Shown one piece after another: positions 15,583-23,393 of a stretch of 64,000 nt of DNA. Position 1 is the first letter of the stretch, and each line of letters opens with the position of its first letter. The position numbers and the translations under genes are program-made. This stretch comes from Aliishimia sp963678085 (lineage in GTDB: Bacteria > Pseudomonadota > Alphaproteobacteria > Rhodobacterales > Rhodobacteraceae): NCBI GenBank assembly GCA_963678085.1, contig OY782680.1, positions 186,001-250,000 of the forward strand. The letters are read 5' to 3'. The notes beneath the pieces were generated by a model that was given only the letters and a program-made list of their open reading frames with translations, was not told the origin of the DNA and did not search any database.

Positions 15583-16010
15583 CATCCAGCCACGCCAAAA
15601 CGCCCCGCATGGAGCCATTCCACCGGAGTTTCACATCAATATAGGGGAAAAGTGAGTTCGGACAGGGAACGGGCCCGTCAGACATCGATGATCACCGCGT
15701 GTCAATAGCGGAGAAACAGCGTTTGCTCATCATTTCCTATCCACGCCATCGCGACGAAAGAGGCTTAACCGGGCTCCACATGCCCATGCTCCAGCCACAT
15801 TGACAGCGCGCGTCTTAGAAGCTTCGTGGGAGGGTTTTATCGCCGAAGGGTTAAGATTGCGTAAGGGGAGCGTTCGGTGGCACCTGGAAACCACCCCAGC
15901 AAAGTGGGGGTTTTGCACCCCCACACCCCCGCAAGGTATTTTTAGCCAAATAAAGGGGGGCGGGGCTGAGGGGTTTGCGCGTCCAGCGCATTCGATTTGC
16001 TTCAAGGCGG
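15583..16010. other. Intergenic region between convergent operons
   Basis: 428 bases between the stop of the TetR fusion gene and the stop of glxD. No convincing gene is present. The only clear structure is copy 2 of the dispersed repeat at 15904-15965, which lies near the glxD end. Confidence 0.6.
15904..15965. repeat. Dispersed intergenic repeat, copy 2
   Basis: This copy shares the GTGGGGGTTTTGCACCC left part and the GCAAGGTATTTTTAGCCAAA core with copy 1 at 1405-1465, with few differences and a longer G run at the end. The left arm forms a seven-pair hairpin (GTGGGGG with CCCCCAC). It lies between two convergent operons, where a bidirectional terminator or REP-type element would fit. Confidence 0.7.
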
Positions 16011-17450
16011 CTACCCTTTGCGCGCGCTTGCCCAGTCAAAGGGCCTATCGATCCCGGCCATTTTCACGCCCGTAAAGGCGGAGGCTTCAAAGCTCAGCGC
16101 GCGCAGATCTTCTGGTTCTAGATTATGCACCGAGGATTTGCCGCAAGCTTTCGCCAATGCGCTGATTTCCATGGTCATCGCGGTTAAGAAACGGGCGACA
16201 CGCTCGGCCCCGGCAGGCACGCTCATGCGCTCTTCTAGCCGCGGGTCTTGGGTCGCCACGCCAACCGGGCACATGCCGGTATGGCAGTGATGACACGCGC
16301 CGGGCGAGGTGCCCAAAGCGGCGTAATCATCGTAATAACGCGGCGAGTTACATCCCAGTGCAATCATCGCACCATTCCCGATCATCACCGCATCTGCCCC
16401 AAGGGCCAAGGCTTTGGCCGCATCGGTGCCGGTGCGAATGCCCCCTGCGGCGACAAGGGAAACCTTGCCTGACATGCCTGCTTCATCCAAAGCTTCGCGC
16501 GCCGCTGGGATGGCCGCCATAGAGGGGATGCCGCAATGGTTCAGATAGGTTTCAGGCGAGGCCCCGGTGCCCCCTTCGGTCCCATCCACCACGACCACAT
16601 CTGCGCCCGCTTTTGCGGCGACAGCGACATCAAAGCGGGGACGGGTTGCGCCCATCTTGATGAAAATCGGCACTTGGTAATTGGTGGCGATCCTCAGCTC
16701 TTCGATCTTCACCGCAAGATCATCTGCGCCCAGCCAATCGGGGTGACGAATAGTGGAGCGCTGATCGACCCCTTCGGGCAATGTGCGCATCTTGGACACG
16801 CGCGGCGAGACTTTCATGCCCAAGAGCAGACCGCCGGTCCCCGGTTTCGCCCCTTGCCCCACAACAAGTTCCAAGCCATCGGCGCGGCGCAGGTGATCCA
16901 GATCCAGCCCATAGCGCGCCGGTGACATTTGATAGACCAGCGTTTTGGAGGCGGCGCGTTCCTCTTCCAGCATCCCGCCCTCGCCGGTGCAGGTCATTGT
17001 GCCCGCCTTGGAGGCCCCATGGCCCAGCGCCTCTTTCGCCGAGGCAGAAAGCGCCCCAAAAGACATGGAGGCGATATAGATTGGGATATCAAGCTCAATG
17101 GGTTTTTCCACCAGCCCGCGCCCGCCGCCTAAGATTGTCTTGGTCTCACATTTCTCGCGATAGCCTTCCAGCGGCAGGCGCGTCATGGTGGCTGGCACAA
17201 AGGCCAGATCATCCCATGTGGGCAGCTGTTTGTTAAACGTATTATAGCCGCGCACCTGATAGCGCCCGAGCTGGGCCAGTGCATGCACTTCGGAAATCGC
17301 TTCGGGTGTCCAGCGGGTTGAGCCGCCCCGATCGTAGGACGAGGGCACACCTGCTGGGCGGCCCTCTATCGCGCCATCGCCAAATTGTACTTGCTCTTCG
17401 CTGGCTTCCTCGAACGGGTATTCGTAGGGTTGTTTTATATCATCAGCCAT
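16011..17450 (-). CDS. glxD: FMN-binding glutamate synthase-like subunit (GlxD / N-methylglutamate synthase subunit C type)
   Basis: 479 residues homologous to the central FMN and Fe-S part of glutamate synthase large subunit. Visible are PIYIASMSFGALS, the CTGEGGM segment, IFIKMGATRP, the flavin-phosphate region (VDGTEGGTGASP, LVAAGGIRTGTDAAKAL) and the Fe-S cysteines in CHHCHTGMCPVGVATQ. It would transfer nitrogen or an alkylamine to 2-oxoglutarate. The ATG at 17450 has an AGGGA ribosome site and overlaps the glxC end by 16 bases; the longer frame would run deep into glxC. In N-methylglutamate synthase the same three domains (GATase, GXGXG, FMN) are separate subunits, as here. Which amine is used is unknown; the shared operators connect it to the BMC genes. 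Confidence 0.85.
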   Translation of the reverse strand: MADDIKQPYEYPFEEASEEQVQFGDGAIEGRPAGVPSSYDRGGSTRWTPEAISEVHALAQLGRYQVRGYNTFNKQLPTWDDLAFVPATMTRLPLEGYREKCETKTILGGGRGLVEKPIELDIPIYIASMSFGALSASAKEALGHGASKAGTMTCTGEGGMLEEERAASKTLVYQMSPARYGLDLDHLRRADGLELVVGQGAKPGTGGLLLGMKVSPRVSKMRTLPEGVDQRSTIRHPDWLGADDLAVKIEELRIATNYQVPIFIKMGATRPRFDVAVAAKAGADVVVVDGTEGGTGASPETYLNHCGIPSMAAIPAAREALDEAGMSGKVSLVAAGGIRTGTDAAKALALGADAVMIGNGAMIALGCNSPRYYDDYAALGTSPGACHHCHTGMCPVGVATQDPRLEERMSVPAGAERVARFLTAMTMEISALAKACGKSSVHNLEPEDLRALSFEASAFTGVKMAGIDRPFDWASARKG

Positions 17451-18127
17451 GCTTTTGCGTCCCTGCTTTCGAAATACCAAAGGCGCTGACCGGCAATGAT
17501 CCGGCGCCACTCGCGTGATGTGTCTTTGAGACCCAGCGGATCGAGGATCGCATCCACTTCGGCCACTTGTTCGGCGCTGGGTTCGGTGATCACCGCATCA
17601 ACGCCAAGATCTTCGACATCGCCGGTGACCCAGACCTCACCTTCCCAGAGCGCATCGGCGCAAGAGCTGCCCGCACCGCCCAATGCGATGATCTTGCCGC
17701 CATGGGCCATAAAGCCGGATTGATAGCCGATCTTGCCCTCAACGACGATATTGCCGCCCTTCATGGCAACGCCTGCGCGCGGGCCGCAATCGCCTTTCAC
17801 ATGGATCGTGCCTCCAAGCATTGCTGCGCCCACAGACATGCCCGCATAGCCGCCCACGGTGATATGGCCCGAGGCCTGTGCCTCGCCGCAGCCCCAACCG
17901 GCGTTGCGCTCAATATCAATGATCGCGCCATTATTCAGCCCGCCGCAATAATAGCCAACCGAGCCTTCAAAACGGATCTTACACCCCTCGGGCAGACCCA
18001 CGCCCAGATTATGGCGGCTCAGCGTGTTGCGTACCACAATCGCGCTGCCTGCCTGCGCTGCGGCTTGAATTTCCTCATGCACCTCGCGAATGGGGCGGTT
18101 TCCGACTTCGATCACGACCTCGCTCAT
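17435..18127 (-). CDS. glxC: Glutamate synthase GXGXG-domain subunit (GlxC type)
   Basis: 230 residues consisting of the right-handed beta-helix of the glutamate synthase alpha-subunit C-terminal domain, seen as repeated glycine-rich turns (VGYYCGGLNNGAIIDIE, GGYAGMSVGAAMLGGTIHVKG, GKIGYQSGFMAHGGKI). It is a structural subunit that packs between the amidotransferase and the FMN subunit. The ATG at 18127 overlaps the glxB stop (ATGA), so the three genes are translationally coupled. It corresponds to MgsB of N-methylglutamate synthase. Confidence 0.85.
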   Translation of the reverse strand: MSEVVIEVGNRPIREVHEEIQAAAQAGSAIVVRNTLSRHNLGVGLPEGCKIRFEGSVGYYCGGLNNGAIIDIERNAGWGCGEAQASGHITVGGYAGMSVGAAMLGGTIHVKGDCGPRAGVAMKGGNIVVEGKIGYQSGFMAHGGKIIALGGAGSSCADALWEGEVWVTGDVEDLGVDAVITEPSAEQVAEVDAILDPLGLKDTSREWRRIIAGQRLWYFESRDAKAWLMI

Positions 18128-19074
18128 GCTGCCGCCTCCGCGCGGTTGCCAATGCCCCAAATGCCATGCAGCGACGGGCCATCATGGTTGATCACACTGA
18201 CACCATCATCGTCATAAACCCGGCGCACCGCTTGCTCTTCGGTCGCAGCCGCCATTTCACCGCCTTCTTCGACGACCACAAGCGGCTTCATCGCAAAGCG
18301 ATCCTTGGCCCAGCCAATGCGCCCTGGCATGCCGATCATAAAGGTGAACACCCCGTCGATTTCTTGGATGGAGCGCGTCAGGGCCGTTTGCAAATCGAGC
18401 CCCTCTTTCATGCGATCAGAGACCCAAACCGCAATCAGCTCGCTGTCATTATAGGTGAGGAAGCGATAGCCTTTACGCTCTAGCCGGTCGCGCCATGTAT
18501 AGTAATCGGTGATTTGGCCGTTATGCACGATCGCCACATCCGAGAAAGGGCGCGCCCAAAACGGATGACTTGCATTGGGGCGCACATCGGATTCGGTGGC
18601 TAGGCGCGCATGCCCAAGACCATGGGTGCCAATCATGTCACGCACCCCGTGCTTATCAGCCACCGCATAAGCGCCGCCCGTGTCCTTAATGATCTCCAGC
18701 GAGCGACCCACTGATTGCATCTCCAGCCGCGTGCACATCTTATCCGCATCTGCGGTCCAACGCGCCAAATCCTTGGGGTCGGAAATCACCATACGCACCG
18801 AGTAATGCGGATCGCGGCTCTCATCCCAAGTCGGATCTTCCAGAAAATCGCCACCATGCGCTTTGAGCGTGTCGCGAAAATCCTCTAGATCCTTGCCCAG
18901 ATTGCCCCGATCAAACCCCATCGCGCGCACCACATAGCCGCTTTCGCGTGGGATGCCATAGATCGCAAAGCCGGTACTATCGGCCCCGCGATGCTCTTGC
19001 GCGTCCATGAGTTCAACAAGGTCCAAGCCCACCTTGCCTGGGGCGTTGAGAATTCTTCCAGCGATTCCACACAT
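18124..19074 (-). CDS. glxB: Class II glutamine amidotransferase-like subunit (GlxB type)
   Basis: 316 residues beginning MCGIAGRI, so Cys2 becomes the N-terminal nucleophile after Met removal, as in all Ntn-type glutamine amidotransferases. Further family signatures are GHARLATESDVRPNASHPF, AIVHNGQITDYY and YNDSELIAVW. It hydrolyses the gamma-amide of glutamine or, in the N-methylglutamate pathway, a gamma-glutamylalkylamide, and channels the released amine to the partner subunits. It heads the glxBCD operon. Site C (19092-19110) lies 18 bases upstream of its start, consistent with repression by the divergent GntR protein. Confidence 0.87.
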   Translation of the reverse strand: MCGIAGRILNAPGKVGLDLVELMDAQEHRGADSTGFAIYGIPRESGYVVRAMGFDRGNLGKDLEDFRDTLKAHGGDFLEDPTWDESRDPHYSVRMVISDPKDLARWTADADKMCTRLEMQSVGRSLEIIKDTGGAYAVADKHGVRDMIGTHGLGHARLATESDVRPNASHPFWARPFSDVAIVHNGQITDYYTWRDRLERKGYRFLTYNDSELIAVWVSDRMKEGLDLQTALTRSIQEIDGVFTFMIGMPGRIGWAKDRFAMKPLVVVEEGGEMAAATEEQAVRRVYDDDGVSVINHDGPSLHGIWGIGNRAEAAA

Positions 19075-19091
19075 GCGCGCCTCCCTTTTAC

Positions 19092-19110
19092 GTATACCGT
19101 ATACAGTACT
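19092..19110. promoter_or_regulatory. Candidate GntR operator, site C
   Basis: GTATACCGTATACAGTACT is the best-conserved copy, containing two perfect GTATAC hexamers one base apart. It lies directly upstream of glxB in the gap shared with gntR. Confidence 0.72.
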
Positions 19111-19179
19111 CGATAGAATTCAAGCGCGTTTCTGGGCCTCCCCATCGGCACATGGCATTTTACTGCGCCCAAAAATACG

Positions 19180-19198
19180 GTATCCGGTATCCAAAACG
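19180..19198. promoter_or_regulatory. Candidate GntR operator, site D
   Basis: GTATCCGGTATCCAAAACG lies 19 bases upstream of the gntR start and aligns with sites A-C, most closely with B. The preceding bases ATACGGTAT extend the symmetry. It suggests autoregulation of gntR. Confidence 0.65.
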
Positions 19199-19216
19199 CA
19201 CAAAAGGATAGCATAA

Positions 19217-19870
19217 ATGGCCTTCAAATCCTTGGCACAACCGCGAAAACGTCTGGCCGATCAGGTCTATGAACAGATCATGACGGCCATCCATAACGGG
19301 GACATCACCCCGGATGATCGCATTGTACAAGAGAAGCTCGCCGAAGATTTCTGCATCAGCCGTACCCCGGTGCGCGAAGCGCTGTTTCGCCTCGAACAAG
19401 AGGGCATCCTGACCGTCGCGCGGCGCGGGGGCTTTCGTATTCGTCAGTTCGGGCAGGATGAAATCCGCGAACTTTATGAGGGCCGCTGCGCCGTAGAAGC
19501 CTTTGCCGCCCGAATGCTGGCACAAAGAAATGACAAGGAGATCAACGACCAGCTGCGCCAAACCATCGCCGCAGCCGAGAACCTGACAGAGGAAACCGTC
19601 GAAGCCTATTACAACGCCAACCGCGCCATTCACAAAGCCATTGTCGAGGCCTCAGCCAATCGCTACCTACTTGAGTTCTTCGAAAATATCTGGAACCGCA
19701 GCTCTTCTCTGGCGATTTTCTCAACCATCCGCGACACGGACCTGTCGGCATCGCTGGGCGATCACATGTCCCTGGTTGACGCCATCGAGAGCGGCAATGA
19801 TTCCTTTGCAGCAGAAAAGATGATCACCCATATCACCGACGGCTATCGTCTTCAGATCAAAGACGGGTAA
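19217..19870 (+). CDS. GntR family transcriptional regulator with FCD domain
   Basis: 217 residues. The N-terminal winged helix covers about 10-75 (RLADQVYEQIMTAIHNG ... EKLAEDFCISRTPVREALFRLEQEGIL). The C-terminal all-helical FCD domain (about 90-210) contains the metal/ligand-type residues Glu-Gly-Arg (LYEGRCAVEAFAA), NRAIHKAIVEAS and MITHITDGY. FCD regulators usually respond to small carboxylates or amino acids. It is divergent from glxBCD and faces two copies of a GTATAC-type site; two further copies precede the BMC operon/oxidase and the binding-protein gene. I infer that it controls the whole amine/BMC regulon. The AAAGGA ribosome site supports the start. Confidence 0.88.
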   Translation: MAFKSLAQPRKRLADQVYEQIMTAIHNGDITPDDRIVQEKLAEDFCISRTPVREALFRLEQEGILTVARRGGFRIRQFGQDEIRELYEGRCAVEAFAARMLAQRNDKEINDQLRQTIAAAENLTEETVEAYYNANRAIHKAIVEASANRYLLEFFENIWNRSSSLAIFSTIRDTDLSASLGDHMSLVDAIESGNDSFAAEKMITHITDGYRLQIKDG

Positions 19871-19889
19871 GATCATGGCATTTATACCC

Positions 19890-19932
19890 CATCACCCCGA
19901 AAACTGGACTCCGGTTTTCGGATAAGGTGATG
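19890..19932 (+). terminator. Long hairpin downstream of gntR
   Basis: CATCACC-CCGAAAAC pairs with GTTTTCGG and, after four unpaired bases, GGTGATG, giving a two-part stem around a nine-base loop. No clear T run follows, so it may be a terminator or a REP-like hairpin of the type common in alphaproteobacteria. Confidence 0.5.
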
Positions 19933-20082
19933 GCGTAAACAGATAGATCTTAGCAAGAAATTCGCGCTTTGGGTTGCGTCGGCACCCATGCTTCAGAAAT
20001 CCTGCTTAGTCGAAACGATCTGGACAATCGCTGAAACCCTCTTGAACTTCTAAGAAAACTTATGTAGCAGGAGGGTCTCTAT

Positions 20083-20158
<76 letters not shown>

Positions 20159-20219
20159 TTTCCCACGATTTTGGTTTAGCTTTGCGGGCTCTTGGCTGTA
20201 CGCAGGCCCGTTCATATGA

Positions 20220-20245
20220 AAACCCCGCCAAATTTAGCGGGGTTT
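20220..20245. terminator. Bidirectional rho-independent terminator
   Basis: AAACCCCGC, an eight-base loop and GCGGGGTTT form a perfect nine-pair stem with A and T runs on both sides. It can stop transcription from tRNA-Trp on the plus strand and from mtkB on the minus strand. Confidence 0.8.
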
Positions 20246-20293
20246 GTCGAGATCTTGAAACAGGGCCAAGGCCGATTTTTCTTAAAGCGCCTT

Positions 20294-21193
20294 TTACGCC
20301 GCAGTTTTTTGCGGAGCAAGTATGCGCGCAACGGTTTCGCCCATGGACGAGGGGTTGGGCGCAACTTCGATGCCGCATGAGCTGAGCAGGGCGACTTTCT
20401 CTTGCGCGCTTTCGCCAAAGGCTGAAATGATCGCGCCCGCATGGCCCATTTGACGACCCTTTGGCGCGGCAAGACCCGCGATATAGGCCGCCACTGGCTT
20501 GCTCATGTGATCGCGCACATAGGCGGCAACCTCAGCCTCTTGGGGTCCACCGATTTCGCCGATCATGATCACCGCATCGGTCTCTTCATCGGCGTCAAAC
20601 AGCTTCATGATGTCAAGGAAGGAGGAGCCATTGATCGGATCGCCGCCAATCCCGATAGAGGAGGACACACCGATCCCAAGCGCTTGCATTTGTGAAGCGG
20701 CCTCATAGCCCAACGTGCCCGAGCGTCCAATGATGCCAACGCGCCCTGGCATATAGATATGGGGCGGCATGATGCCCATAAAGCCTTTGCCTGGGCTGAT
20801 GATCCCTGCGCAATTGGGCCCGATCAGGCGCATTTTCTTTTCACGCGGGAAGCGGCGCAAAAAGCGTTTCACCCGCATCATATCTTGCGCAGGAATGCCA
20901 TCGGTCACACAAACGGCGGTTTTGATGCCCGCATCTGCCGCTTCCATCATCGCATCTGCCGCAGCGGCAGGGGGCACGAACAAGAGGCTTGCCTCAGCGC
21001 CGGTTTGCTCGACCGCTTCGCGCACCGTATTGAACACGGGACGGTTCAGAACTGTGGTGCCGCCCTTGCCGGGGGTCACGCCCGCAACAACTTTGGTGCC
21101 ATATTCGATCATCTCTTGGGCGTGAAACTGACCGATCCGGCCAGAGAGACCCTGCACCACAACGCGCGTGGTTTCATTGATAACGATTGCCAT
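20294..21193 (-). CDS. mtkB: Malate-CoA ligase (malate thiokinase) alpha subunit, succinyl-CoA-synthetase type
   Basis: 299 residues with the alpha-subunit layout of ADP-forming acyl-CoA ligases: a CoA-binding Rossmann start (VVVQGLSGRIGQFH, AGVTPGKGGTTV), GPNCAGIISPG, GRSGTLGYE and the phospho-histidine loop MGHAGAI. It works with the beta subunit at 21206 to make malyl-CoA from malate. The distinction from succinyl-CoA ligase rests on context: the same operon holds malyl-CoA lyase and serine-glyoxylate aminotransferase, the classical serine-cycle order. It starts 12 bases after mtkA with an AAGGAG site and ends at a strong terminator. Confidence 0.85.
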   Translation of the reverse strand: MAIVINETTRVVVQGLSGRIGQFHAQEMIEYGTKVVAGVTPGKGGTTVLNRPVFNTVREAVEQTGAEASLLFVPPAAAADAMMEAADAGIKTAVCVTDGIPAQDMMRVKRFLRRFPREKKMRLIGPNCAGIISPGKGFMGIMPPHIYMPGRVGIIGRSGTLGYEAASQMQALGIGVSSSIGIGGDPINGSSFLDIMKLFDADEETDAVIMIGEIGGPQEAEVAAYVRDHMSKPVAAYIAGLAAPKGRQMGHAGAIISAFGESAQEKVALLSSCGIEVAPNPSSMGETVARILAPQKTAA

Positions 21194-21205
21194 TGCCAGA
21201 TCTCC

Positions 21206-22384
21206 TTATTCTGCTGCTGTTGCCACAGGGCGCGCGCCCACGGCGGCTTTTGCGGCTTCTTCCAATGTGTCGGCGCTGATGATAGGCACATCGCTCTCGG
21301 CAATGATTTTGCGCCCGGCCTCTACATTGGTGCCCGAGAGGCGCACAACCACAGGCACGGTGATATCAACCTCTTTATAGGCTTGGATCACCCCTTTCGC
21401 GATCCAGTCACAGCGGTTAATCCCGGCAAAGATATTCACCAAAATCACGCTGACATTGGAATCTGAAAGCACGGTGCGGAAGGCTTGGCACACCCGTTCA
21501 GGGCTGGCACCGCCCCCAATATCGAGGAAGTTCGCAGGCTCTCCACCCGCAAGCTGGATCATATCCATCGAGGCCATGGCCAGGCCAGCGCCGTTGATGA
21601 TGCAGCCAATATCGCCGTCAAGCCCCACATAGGCCAGGCCGTGATCATGGGCATAGCTTTCGCGCGGATCTTCTTGGCCAGGATCGCGGTAACCAGCAAC
21701 CTGTGGGCGACGGAACAACGCATTGGTGTCAAAGGACATTTTCGCATCAAGCGCGATCATGCTGCCATCTTGGCACACCACCAGCGGGTTGATCTCGACC
21801 ATCATCGCATCCAGGTCACGATAAGCACGATAGCAGGCTTTGAGCACTGTAATCATCTGACCAACCTGCGCGCCTCTTAGCCCAAGACGGAAGGCAAGCT
21901 CACGCGCTTGATATTCCGCCAGACCCACCGCTGGATCCAACACCATACGGATCAAGCTATCTGGATCTTCCTCGGCCAGATCCTCGATCTCCATCCCGCC
22001 ATGACCGGAGGCCACGATCATGATGCGCTCGGATTTACGGTCTAGAACGAAACCCAGATAAAGCTCTCTTTCGATGGCAGAGGCCTCTTCGACCCAGAGC
22101 CGATCAATGCGCTTACCATTGGCATCGGTTTGCTTGGTCACCAGCGATGTGCCCAGCAAGCTTTGCGCAAATTCACGCACCTCGGCAGGGCTATCACATA
22201 GCTTTACGCCGCCCGCTTCACCGCGACCGCCGGAATGCACCTGCGCCTTGACAACGCAGCGCCCGCCGCCCAGCTCTTGGCAGCGAAAACTTGCCTGCTC
22301 CGGGGTGAAAGCCACCCCCCCTTTTGGCACCGGCACGCCAAAATTGGCAAGGATCTCCTTGGCTTGATATTCATGAATATCCAT
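21206..22384 (-). CDS. mtkA: Malate-CoA ligase (malate thiokinase) beta subunit
   Basis: 392 residues. The ATP-grasp N-terminal half begins MDIHEYQAKEILANFGVPVP, with CVVKAQVHSGGRGEAGGVKL as its ATP-binding strand and MVEINPLVV near the hinge. The C-terminal ligase domain carries NFLDIGGGASPERV, VNIFAGINRCDWIAKG and VVRLSGTNVEAG. It pairs with the alpha subunit encoded downstream. Operon context with malyl-CoA lyase favours malate over succinate as substrate. In the serine cycle this step commits malate to cleavage into acetyl-CoA and glyoxylate. Confidence 0.87.
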   Translation of the reverse strand: MDIHEYQAKEILANFGVPVPKGGVAFTPEQASFRCQELGGGRCVVKAQVHSGGRGEAGGVKLCDSPAEVREFAQSLLGTSLVTKQTDANGKRIDRLWVEEASAIERELYLGFVLDRKSERIMIVASGHGGMEIEDLAEEDPDSLIRMVLDPAVGLAEYQARELAFRLGLRGAQVGQMITVLKACYRAYRDLDAMMVEINPLVVCQDGSMIALDAKMSFDTNALFRRPQVAGYRDPGQEDPRESYAHDHGLAYVGLDGDIGCIINGAGLAMASMDMIQLAGGEPANFLDIGGGASPERVCQAFRTVLSDSNVSVILVNIFAGINRCDWIAKGVIQAYKEVDITVPVVVRLSGTNVEAGRKIIAESDVPIISADTLEEAAKAAVGARPVATAAE

Positions 22385-22406
22385 AATCTCTCCTCCCTAA
22401 AGTCAC

Positions 22407-23354
22407 TTAAGCCGCTGATTTCGCAGCAATCGCATTGGCCACATCAAGCAGATTGCGCGCCATCTTCTCGCTTGCCGCGTCGATCATCTTGCCATCAAGG
22501 CTCGCCGCGCCTTTGCCCGCTGCTTCTGCTGCTTTGAGCTCTTCGATGATGCGCTCAGCCTTGTCGATTTCAGCTGCGGGAGGGCTAAACACGTCATTTG
22601 CCATTTCGATCTGGCTTGGGTGAATCGCCCATTTGCCCTCACAGCCCAGCGCGGCCGCGCGTTTCGCGCCAGCAACATAGCCATCTGGATCGCTGAAATC
22701 ACCAAAAGGCCCATCAATCGCCCGCAGCCCATAGGCGCGGCACGCAATGACCATCCGCGTGATAGACGCATGCCACTGATCACCGGGGTAATCGGGGTTG
22801 AGCCCGCCAATATTCACGGTGCGTGCGCGCATGCTGGCCGCATAATCGGCAACGCCGAAATGCAGCGCCTCAAGACGGCCACCAAATTGCGCAATCGCCT
22901 CGACATTCGCCATGCCAAGCGCTGTTTCAATCAACGCCTCAATGCCTACGCGCCCGGTCAAACCACCGGCTTGCTCTGCCTGATTGACCATGGCTTCTAC
23001 CATGTAAAGATCCGCTGGCACGCCGACTTTGGGCACAAGCAATGTATGCACCCGGTCCCCAGCTTGCTCCATGATGTCGACAACATCACGATACATATAT
23101 TGGGTATCAAGACCATTGATGCGCACGGAAACGGTTTTGCCTTTGCCCGCCCAGTCAATATCGTTCAGCGCTTGAATCGCGTTTTTGCGCGCTTGAATCT
23201 TTTCTGGCGGAGCAACCGCATCTTCGAGATCGAGAAAGACAAAATCCGCAGCGCTTTCAGCGGCTTTTTCGATCATTGTGACATTGGATGCCGGAACTGC
23301 AAGTTCAGAGCGTTGGAGCCGCTGTTTGCGCAGCGGGTGAAGCGTATGTGACAT
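22407..23354 (-). CDS. mclA: L-malyl-CoA lyase (CitE-like, serine cycle)
   Basis: 315 residues of the HpcH/HpaI/CitE TIM-barrel family and close in layout to malyl-CoA lyase: RSELAVPASNVTMIEKAAES, FVFLDLEDAV with the metal-binding acidic residues, VSVRINGLDT, LLVPKVG, ALIETALGMANV and the C-terminal GKWAIHPSQIE segment. It cleaves malyl-CoA to acetyl-CoA and glyoxylate (Mg-dependent), supplying glyoxylate for serine-glyoxylate aminotransferase. A role for beta-methylmalyl-CoA in the ethylmalonyl-CoA pathway is also possible. It lies between sga and mtkA in one operon. Confidence 0.87.
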   Translation of the reverse strand: MSHTLHPLRKQRLQRSELAVPASNVTMIEKAAESAADFVFLDLEDAVAPPEKIQARKNAIQALNDIDWAGKGKTVSVRINGLDTQYMYRDVVDIMEQAGDRVHTLLVPKVGVPADLYMVEAMVNQAEQAGGLTGRVGIEALIETALGMANVEAIAQFGGRLEALHFGVADYAASMRARTVNIGGLNPDYPGDQWHASITRMVIACRAYGLRAIDGPFGDFSDPDGYVAGAKRAAALGCEGKWAIHPSQIEMANDVFSPPAAEIDKAERIIEELKAAEAAGKGAASLDGKMIDAASEKMARNLLDVANAIAAKSAA

Positions 23355-23393
23355 AGGTCCATCCTGTTGTGAAATGTGTTGAGTTTTAGGGTG

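Noticed and set aside
20294..22384. Housekeeping succinyl-CoA synthetase sucCD
   Set aside because: The genes share an operon with malyl-CoA lyase and serine-glyoxylate aminotransferase and are not beside other TCA genes, so malate-CoA ligase fits better.
22620..23351. 243-residue open frame opposite malyl-CoA lyase
   Set aside because: No domain and fully antisense to a conserved enzyme.
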